Shown here: in pieces, positions 55,580 to 64,000 of the stretch
How positions within the stretch are numbered: the stretch's first letter is position 1
How the letters are laid out: each line of letters opens with the position of its first letter
Notes under the pieces: generated by a model
Seen by the model: the letters and a program-made list of their open reading frames with translations, nothing else
Database searches by the model: none
Told to the model about the DNA's origin: nothing
Translations under genes and position numbers: made by a program
NCBI RefSeq assembly: GCF_001640805.2
Contig: NC_066833.1
Span: 15,182,068 to 15,246,067, forward strand
Reading direction: 5' to 3'
Length of the DNA: 64,000 nt
Source: Lates calcarifer
Lineage: Eukaryota; Chordata; Actinopteri; Centropomidae

Positions 55580-57950
55580 ACTGCTGTCGTCTGCTGTGTG
55601 GGAAAAATATGTATGTATCTAAATATGAATTAAACACGAACGCTGGTCTTAATAGAGACGCACACAAAACTCATCAGGTATTATTTTTTTCCTTGGACTT
55701 AAGCCCGGGTAAAAAGTCATCTAAATACACAGAGGGAAGATTACTGTCTCACTGTATCATAAAAGACACCAGAATAAGACGCATGTTTACAGTATTTGCG
55801 AAATGAATGTCCGTTTCCAACAAGTGTACTCTGTTGCATCCTATGATATATAGTAAAACTCTGGAGACTAATAGAAGTAATAAAAGTTATTAGAAATAGA
55901 TGATAGTTAAATAACAGCTCAGTTAAAGCTAAACACTTATGACACTGCTGAAGGTTTATTACTGGCATCAGTAATACTTGTAAATGCAATCGCAAAAATG
56001 GAACCACATGACAGTAACCTTATCTTATTTCAAAGGGTTGTTCTTGCAACTGAGAAAAAAAAAACAGAGACATGAAACGCAGGCCACACAAGGCAATAAA
56101 ATTGAGACACAAGCAGGAAACCAAAGTCCAATAAACAAGCAAAAGGTTGAGATGCGGCCAGGCGGAGATAAGGAACCAAGCCTTGGTACAGCAGACACAA
56201 CAAAATGCTCTGGTAAGGAAGATCAAAGGAGGAGAACTGATATATGTTGTACAAGGAAATTAGGCAATGACGTGCAGGTGGAGACAACCAGGGTGAGTAC
56301 AGGGCTGATGAAAAGTGGGATCAGGTGTGTGGATGAGTGGGGCAGCCAGGTAGATAAGAGGAGGGAAAGGCCAGGGGCCTCTGTTGGACAGATGGAAAAT
56401 GGCAGGTCTGGAGAGGTGATGAGGATGAAAGGGAGGATTTGGTTAAAGAGAGATGGGTAAGCGCTAGAGACAGGGTCTGAGGGAGCACTCATGAAACACT
56501 CACACTTTTTGGTGTAAACTGCAAATGTCTGCTTGAGATGGTTTTTAGTTTTTTGTCTTTTAGTCTTTTGTTCTCAGTGACATGACAGATGTTGATAAGA
56601 TGTTGAAGCTGTTGTAGCTGTTGTAACCTACACACATTAAAACAATTTGTCAGACTGCAGGTAATCAGTGTTCCCAAGAATTTTGTCAACAGCTGTTTCC
56701 ACATCTGTTTTGCTTCAATTGTTTTCTTTTGTTGATCTGATTTTACTTTACTTTTTTTTTTTTTTTTAAATTTCGCAATAGCTTCAAGTCCTCAGTGTTG
56801 GAATCTGTTCAACTACGGCATTTGGAGACAACACTTTTTCTCCACATTGCTGTTGGGAAGAGAGAGGCCCACCAAAGACTCTTATATCATTTCAGATACA
56901 AGAAACTGTCTGTCAAACTATTCAGTCAGCATTACTAGTTTAATTATAAAGCTGATAACATTCAATTTTAAAACTATAGATAAAAACAAACTATTTGAGG
57001 GCCCTCCCCATTGTTTGGAGAGTCCCCCAAAAAACCATAAATAGTATAAATTTACTATTTTAGTAACTTTAACATTAATTTATTATTCATTTACTATAAG
57101 CTTAAGTGATGTTTATTTACACAGGAGTGCACCAAGGATCTGGCAGCTAAAAAGGGAAAGCACAGTTGCCATCTTGCTTTTCTTTGTCAAACTTTATTAT
57201 TTCAATTTTAAAGTTGAAATTTATCTTGCAAAGGTTGGCAAACATTAAGATATACAGCAAAATGCCTGAGTTGATTTCAGGGTAGATAAAACGGATGACC
57301 TTAACAAACACATTTGTTTGATGTATTGTTATTAAATGCTCCAGACAATTCTCTGTACACACATTGCATAGCCAGGTCAGGCAGAAAAAAGTTTGACTTG
57401 TTCTCTGTGTACCCTCCATAAACCAGTCTCAGCATGTTGGAAATGTAGCCCATGATGGCGATACCCAGTGTGCCAGGTAAGCTTTAGTGATTTGCTGTCC
57501 TAGACATGTTGGAGCAAATTAGATACAGAGTTGAAATGTTTATGATGACAAAACAAAATAAGGAATTAGCAACACAAAACAACTGGCAATGGTAGAAGGC
57601 ACAAAGGCTAAAAGGGGATATGCTGGTTAGACAGTTGTTCTTCCTCAGCAAAATGTACAAGGTACATTTCACTTTAACCATTTGTTGACCTTGAAAAAAA
57701 CCCCCACATATTCACACTGTCACTATTATTGCAATGCCCCCTCTTACTGCTTGCTTCACATTTCTCTCCTGTTTGTTTTCCAGTTTGACAACGTCTTTTC
57801 AGAATGGAAAAACATCTCAGACTGTTTGGACGTCCACATAGAGATCACTCTCAGACGTTACTTTTTGGTGTTATACCTCTTGAAAGTCTAACATTACCAG
57901 TGAGGGTTCACTCCAAACCTTGTTGTGGTATATGTTACATAAAATGACCA
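55580..57950. other. Intergenic spacer between piga and the Ig-domain gene
   Basis: A repeat-like segment lies at 56085-56445, a T run at about 56750, and the rest is AT-rich. No supported gene. Confidence 0.45.
56085..56445 (-). repeat. Probable dispersed fish repeat with spurious long frame
   Basis: An A/G-rich plus strand with phrases such as 'gagacacaagcaggaaacca', 'aagtccaataaacaagc', 'ggtgtgtggatgagtggggc' resembles a widespread teleost repeat. The 158-residue plus-strand frame over it is Q/K/R-rich, has no recognisable domain and reflects composition. Assignment is by resemblance only. Confidence 0.4.
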
Positions 57951-57957
57951 TAACCTG

Positions 57958-57963
57958 TTTATT
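57958..57963 (-). terminator. Possible polyadenylation signal of the Ig-domain gene
   Basis: The minus strand reads GATGAAAATAAACAGG, an AATAAA about 840 bases past the inferred stop at 58807. Confidence 0.4.
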
Positions 57964-58806
57964 TTCATCAGTGAACCAACATTCAATATGGCAAGTCTAA
58001 TACAAAGATAGTTACAGAAGAATAGGTTACATTTTAACACACACTGATACAAAACAAGGAAGCTTGTCCAAGGACCTTTACAAGAAAATCACAGTAAATA
58101 GTGGCCCTTCAACATAAATATGCACATTACATTTCAAACATTTATATACGGTGGAATGAACACATAATACTTGTATGGTGCAAAATAATAAAACAGCTTA
58201 TAAAATTGTTGCATATCAATCCAGAATATATTTATATATTACAACTGTAGCAAAGTGTCAACAACAACATTAAATGAAGTTACCTAAAATGGCTATAGTA
58301 AATATCTCTGTATTAATAAGAGTTTCATTTACATATAATGGTACTTAAAGTGTAGGTGAATAACCTCCAAGGTAAATCATTAAATGGCTCAGTAATATGT
58401 TGTATTTCTGTAATGATGAAGGACGTTTGGAACATAAAGACTGAAAATGGGTCTTTTCTTTTAGGTTTTATAGAGCAACTACAATTATGCTCAGTATATT
58501 GCAGTGCATCTGAACCTCTTTAACATTTTTGTTAATCACCTGCTACAGAATCTACAACAGTGCACCCATTCAGCTATTTATTGTTGTTGTATGAGTTGTA
58601 TGTTGGTGAGTATCAGTGTATCAGTTTCACAGATAGGGCTCTCCTTTGACAGTTGAATGAGAGAATATAAACATTTGCCAACAACCATCCATAAAAGTTC
58701 ACAAAATGAGCATGCAACAGTCCAGGAGTGGCATGAACACAGGCTGTAACATGCTTGTGAACTGTCTCTTTATGGGCACGATGCCACAGTCATGATTAAC
58801 TGCCAT

Positions 58807-61800
58807 TCAGCAGGGAGTGATTTCGCAATTTTCACATTGTTGTATGTTGTGTATGGGAAGTTCTTGAGTCTTCTCTTCTCGTATCTTCAGTAAACACCTT
58901 TATCAAAGACAGAGACATACATAGTTATGGAAAAATAGATTCCACCGAGTAACAATGGTGAAGGTCAACAAAGAAAACCAAAACTGGTATAAACTTGATT
59001 TAACAGTTGTAATATGTATTGTGTAACTCTGGTTTAACCAGTTGGGCTGACATAGTGTGGAAAAGTTATATTGATTAGATCTCTGGCATTGCGACAAAAA
59101 CTCATTTACCGTGAGATTTTCCTGTGGTACAAGAACAGGAAAAGTCCAAGTGCCACCAACACAGGAAAGAGGATGATTAGGTGTTTGAGATCTTCAGAGC
59201 TGATTTGTTCGGGACCTGGTGAAACAAAAGGGAACAATTAGCAAAAATATGAGGCAGTTTTTAATTATTTGATTTTAAATATCCCAAACAATACTTTACT
59301 TTTTGATATACTTGTTGCTGCTACTTATATCTTGATGATGTTGATTTTGAAAAAAAAAAATAAATAAATAATCAAATAGTAATTTTTGAACTACAGGCAT
59401 AGCTAATGACAGGTGATATGCCTTTGGCCTTAACATTACATTCAGGCCTTGAGGTCCAGCTGAGTTCACTGATGAGTGTGCTCTTGAAGTGGTAGTGGCC
59501 CTTAGGAGCATCTATAGAGTATGTGTGGGTTATGTTGGTTGTGAATGAATTTGTAAGAAGCTTCCCATCCAAATACCACTGAATCTGAAGCATCCTTCTA
59601 TATCAGTTATATCATATATCTTATATCACAAAACCTTCATACTCAAAGTACCTGCTCTGGTGGAGAGGTCCGGACAATCACTCTGGAATGCTGGTGAGAG
59701 AAGACTTAGGTGAAAAATTCTGCTGTAAGTTCATGTGGGCGAATGAATGTGTGATCTGATACTGTAGGTACGCATGATGAATAAATGAATGACTCACCAG
59801 AAATGTTTATATTGACAACTTGATAGTGGTATTCATCTTCAATGTAAAAAATACATTTGTATGGTCTCTGGTCATCTGTTGTGATGTTTCTTAGGTGAAG
59901 AGAGCAGTTCCTCTTGTTCCCATCCTCAAACACTGTGGCTCTGTCTTTGTATCCATTTTTGAACTCTGGAGTGCCGTCATTGTGGTAGAACACCTGTATA
60001 CTATCATTAAATTGCCATTCAAACCTCTTGGTCAAACTTCTGTTTGAGCAGTTGCATGGCAGAAGGACACTCTTCCCTCTGCAGCCACTGATTGTCACCT
60101 CATCATCACCTGCAGTAGAGAAGGTAACTCTGGATTAGTTCAGTTCTCCGCCCAGCTATTTTTAATACAGACATTTCTCAGCAAATACACTTACACTAAG
60201 GGAGTGTCTTGTATATCCCACTTTCATTGGCTTATGTCAAACCAGATCCAAGGTCACTTTTAACTCAGCTAGTTGTATAATATGTTTTCTGCTTTCTTAC
60301 TTGTATTGTTATTTGTAATGTTCTTGTCTTATGATACCTGCCTAAGGACCAAGGATGTAAATTAACATTCTTGTTACAATCTGGCATGTTTACATCTTGT
60401 ATTCTATACTGATGTTCATAACGTGCATTGTCCCTAACAAATAAAGCTAGCTCAGCTTAAAAACACAACACTGCTGCTTTAAAAAATATGAGTTGACTGA
60501 ACTATACTTGAATGATTAGCTCAATAGCAGGGTCATAAGTTGTTAGAACATTGATCCAACTGAGTTAAATTCACTAAACCTGAGAAAACATGTTCAATAA
60601 ACTTGAGATTTTAAGTTTCATGAAAGATGTTTTAGTAAAACTGACCAATGTTGTGATTGAATTTCAACAGATACATTCTTGGTTTGAAGAGCCAGTTCTG
60701 AATATGACATAAAGTGTTTAGAGCTCATTATGTTTTTGTTATCTCTCTGCTAGTTTATTCCATAAAGCACATTAGTGTCCAGGCTGTATGCATATTTCTC
60801 TTCTCTCTCTTCCTGTTTTCCCATCATCTTCATCTCCCTCTCCCCAAGTTATTGGCGCACCATTCCAGATGTTTCTGGAATCTGGATCTTGATCCTCAGG
60901 GTTGTTCCAGCCTCTTTTCACCAAATTAGTTATTTTGTGTGTAATCACTACACATCTTTTGCTTTTCCCATCATTTCACACTTCGTTTCACAGATACTAA
61001 CCTCTAACTTTCACCCTTGCCATAACTAAAACAGCAATAAATAACACATTAAAAAGCTTTGAAAATGAGATGAGGCACATGTGATATCCTGGAAGTTCTT
61101 GCTCGTTTTAATTTGTGGTCTAATATTAGATGTTGAATGCTGTGCAGATTGGAAAACCCCTTGACGTAACTTGGCTTGAAGAGGCTGCTCTTACATCATA
61201 CTGTAAGGACTGCATTGGATGTGTACCTTTATCATTTTTACAGATTCTTATCTAGAGTAACAACCATGACATGTAGTAGAGACACAGCAACCATGACTTA
61301 ACATGTAGTAGAGACACAGTGAGTTTCCATTATGTTTTTTAATTAAAAAAAAAAAATTAAATGGCTCTCTGGATAGTTTGAGGGCTTCAAGTCAGGGGAA
61401 CTCATGTTTGTGAATTCTGAAAATAAGTTATGTTGGGGGACTTCAATGCTCATGTGGGTGACGATGGGGAAATCTGGAGGGGCGTGTTTGGGAGGAACAG
61501 CCTCCCCGATCTGAACCTGAGTGGTGCTTTGTTATTGGACGATCCAATGCCCAGTGCCTGATATTCAGATATTAAAGTCACAAGTTAAAATATCATAAAT
61601 TAGTAATCCATTCCTCCATTCTGCTAACTATTGTGCAGATCTTATCAATAGGGCCCAGTTTCAGTAACTATGACCCTGTGCCCTGTAGTTCAAACATGAC
61701 TGCAGAGCCACTCTTTGTCAGACAGTGCAGACTTTTGTTTCTCTCCAAGTACATTAATGGAGAAAATAAATGAAAGGGAATGTCTATTACTTAGATCTTC

Positions 61801-62817
61801 AAAACACAAAACAATGAGAAAAATTTTACCTAAATATTACTAAAACAAAAATACTGGACAGACAAGCCAAGACTCTCTCTTTGTAAACACACTTTTTCAC
61901 TGAAGCAAAACCTTGATGCTGTATAGAAACTCTAACAAGTATATGGTGTAATTAAAATTAAAGTGGCAAGTAAAGAATATAAATGTATTGGCATTTGTAT
62001 GATTTAATAAAATGCATTCACCTATAAGTTAGTTTTTAAATAATCTATACAACAGTAATCACAAAGTATTCAAAGATTTCATCACAACATCTTTTGTAAA
62101 AAGCTGTGTCATGTTATCAAGGGATAACATGTTGTTAAAGTGAGAACTTTTATTTCCAACATGTCCAAAGATGTTGAGAGGTAAGGCCAAAAACATGCAA
62201 CATAAAATTTAAAAGTACAATCTTATGAACCAAAAGGACATCAATGCAAACCAACCAGTATAGTATTGAATCCGACAAATGTTTATAAAAGTCGATTAAT
62301 GTACCACTTGAATATCTTGTAATTAATCCCACTTCAACTCTTACAAGAACTGAAATAAGAGGACACATAGTTCGTGGTATGTGTTTCGATTAAAGGGCAG
62401 TGGTCATGCATTTGGATGAACTTCTCCACAGGACTAAATGTGGAAACAAACTGTTTTACGCAGCAGAAAATGCAAAAACCTACGTCAGTCAACTTTAGTC
62501 AATAACACACTTCCCCACCATTGAAACTCGAGATCTAAAGTAGGTTACACGGGCAATAGACTCAGTATATCTACTGCTCATGTCAGCAATCAAATGTTAC
62601 ATGTAGACTCGTGTAGATTTTATAAGAATACTTAACGTTTATTTTGTTATTCTGTATAAGGGTATACAAAGTATTTACAATATAGTCCCACTTTAATTTC
62701 AGAAAGACAGCGGCAAACTTAACATTAGCATTGAGTGACTCGGAGTGAATCATATGCAATCTTACCTTTGACAATGATGATCATGAACATCACTAACATT
62801 CCCAGAAATGTTGTCAT
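58807..62817 (-). CDS. Single-pass immunoglobulin-superfamily membrane protein, family unresolved
   Basis: Exon 1 (62766-62817) encodes a signal peptide beginning [18 protein letters not shown]. Exon 2 (59798-60109) is a V-type Ig domain: [14 protein letters not shown], then [11 protein letters not shown], with six N-glycosylation sequons and five cysteines. Downstream, 59652-59690 ([10 protein letters not shown]) and about 59388-59590 ([31 protein letters not shown]) look like halves of a second Ig domain, but their joins could not be settled. Exon 59110-59215 gives the transmembrane helix ([20 protein letters not shown]), and 58807-58897 a tail of about 30 residues ending in TGA. The last two and the first two exons agree in phase. 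The layout is that of fish B7/butyrophilin-like or related receptors, acting at the cell surface. No mammalian orthologue is recognised. Confidence 0.7.
60110..62765. other. First intron of the Ig-domain gene
   Basis: A 2.66-kb AT-rich intron. It holds a duplicated 'acatgtagtagagacacag' unit (about 61269-61320), an A run at about 61345, and a non-LTR endonuclease fragment at 61433-61540. Confidence 0.5.
61433..61540 (+). mobile_element. Non-LTR retrotransposon endonuclease fragment
   Basis: The plus frame reads [20 protein letters not shown] then [16 protein letters not shown]. This is the GDFN(A)H block of the APE-like endonuclease of fish LINEs and the conserved piece after it. Only about 36 codons survive. 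It is in the opposite orientation to the Ig gene. Confidence 0.8.
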
Positions 62818-63508
62818 GTTGCGGTCTGCGGGTGGATCAGGACTAATGGAAGAAATCTAAAGGAAAAAATCCGCAAAAGTTGACGATACAGCAATTTCTA
62901 ACAGTATTACTCTAGTCTGCTCTATGTCTCGTTACTGTTTTGTTTAAATGTCAAGATCCGCCATATCTGGTTAAAAATCCCTGTGCCGTGAAAAATAAAG
63001 CAGTCCGTACACGTACGCCATGTGGGACAAGTGAAAGCAACAGGCTGTACAAGAGCAGAGAGTGTGTCCGGAAATAAGGGAAATTAGATGGCATTGGCCA
63101 CAGAAAAATTATCCGCCTCCTACCTCTCAGGACATTAAAAACTATTTTACTTTCTGTCTGCATTATTGGAACAACATGGGTAGTGTGATATCATTATTTT
63201 CAGTACTGCTTCACTATTTTCTTAAGAATGTTCTGTGCACATCTTATTAATTGAATGGGTGGACAAGCTTTAGGTTAAATATTTGCTTACACACGCAGAC
63301 GCACACAGCCAATCTCCGTCACACTCCTCCAGCCGTCACCGACGGGAGCAAAGCTGGGAGGAGGGAACAGCGGGATCGGAACACTTTAGCCTCCGCTGCG
63401 TCGACACATATAACCACCTGGGTTAACGTATTTATATGTGCATGTTCGTTTTTTTACCCACGGAAAAATCGTGAACATAACGGGGGTGCTGGATACCAGG
63501 AGGACGGC
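62818..63508. promoter_or_regulatory. Shared divergent promoter interval
   Basis: The start codons of the minus-strand Ig gene (62817) and the plus-strand gene (63509) are 692 bases apart, head to head. G+C and CpG content rises from about 63290 toward the plus gene. No TATA box is clear on either side. Confidence 0.45.
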
Positions 63509-63568
63509 ATGGGAGAGCACACGGCGTTTCTGCTGTTACTGTTGGCGACCTTGACGCTTTCATCCGAG
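63509..63568 (+). CDS. First coding exon of an unidentified secreted or membrane protein (partial)
   Basis: The ATG at 63509 opens a 20-codon exon, MGEHTAFLLLLLATLTLSSE, ending in a perfect donor (GAG|GTGAGT) in phase 0. The composition (charged start, Leu run, small residues) is a signal peptide. A CpG-rich 5' flank supports a real promoter. The rest of the gene lies beyond the window's right edge, so the product cannot be named; signal peptides are not diagnostic. The frame is open upstream to 63251, but that part lacks homology and this ATG is the only one next to a signal-like sequence. Confidence 0.55.
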
Positions 63569-64000
63569 GTGAGTACAGCGGAGAAACCTCAGCGTCGGCG
63601 AGCAGATGCCTGGCTCTGCTCGTCTGCGGCAGGCCTCTACTGAAGCCGCACCGGGCAGACCACAACAGGCCGCCACGTCAAACGGACAACGACGTTCTAA
63701 AGAAAATAACGGTTATAATGTAAACGTAACTGATGTTGTTGCGTTGGTTATATTGTCCCAGTGATAACATGAATGCTGTGCAGCCGTTACAGAATAACAA
63801 TAGTGCTTGGCTTATCCGAGGCCGACACTATGTCTGATTCAGTAAATTTATGTCCCCTGACAGTCATTAAAGATTTTGTTTCATGAGTTCAACGATACGC
63901 CAGGTTAACGGCGTATACAGATTTACTGCGTAGAATTAGCAAATCAAATCCACCGGGGCCTACCGTTAGATGTCAGTGATTGACAGCTTGGCCCTTGACA

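Noticed and set aside
55984..56460. A 158-residue plus-strand open frame
   Set aside because: It is Q/K/R-rich over a repeat-like A/G-rich segment, without domain, codon-usage signal or splice sites.

Overview
The window is nuclear DNA of a bony fish, most likely a percomorph teleost. The genes are split into exons by GT-AG introns of 90 bp to about 4.6 kb. The spacers are full of fish-type interspersed repeats (fold-back elements, hAT, Tc1, Penelope-like and non-LTR relics), and there are no operons or phage-like modules. Seven protein genes can be read with confidence or near-confidence, plus one tRNA gene, one candidate first exon at each end of the gene-bearing region, and many repeat relics.

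Layout. Positions 1-10.6 kb have no recognisable coding exon and hold repeats. At 10.6-11.2 kb a CpG-rich block has a clean minus-strand splice donor, probably a 5' exon of a gene running left out of the window (sytl5 by synteny). tRNA-Pro(AGG) lies at 11.6 kb. A Tctex-type dynein light chain (dynlt3, +) follows at 13.75-15.1 kb, then xk (-, 3 exons, 17.9-25.5 kb), lancl3 (-, 5 exons, 28.7-33.0 kb), a gastrin-releasing-peptide-type bombesin receptor (grpr-like, +, 3 exons, 36.8-40.4 kb), an ankyrin/SOCS-box gene of the ASB9/ASB11 type (-, 7 exons, 45.6-48.4 kb), piga (-, 6 coding exons, 49.7-54.6 kb), a poorly characterised single-pass immunoglobulin-superfamily receptor (-, 58.8-62.8 kb), and head-to-head with it the first coding exon of an unidentified secreted or membrane protein (+, 63.5 kb).

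The gene set corresponds to two blocks of human Xp: LANCL3-XK-(CYBB)-DYNLT3-SYTL5, and ASB11-PIGA / GRPR. Here they are adjacent, and no cybb lies between xk and dynlt3. The genes do not form one pathway: they cover dynein cargo linkage, a scramblase-family membrane protein, a LanC-like zinc protein, neuropeptide signalling, ubiquitin-ligase substrate binding, GPI-anchor synthesis and cell-surface recognition.

The most notable observations are a 2-nt frame break in the asb gene at an exon that otherwise matches the family codon for codon, a three-unit octapeptide repeat in the XK tail, an undescribed-looking Ig receptor with unresolved micro-exon structure, a possible in-frame 27-nt cassette exon in dynlt3, and several datable transposon relics. 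No CRISPR, bacterial or viral system is present.
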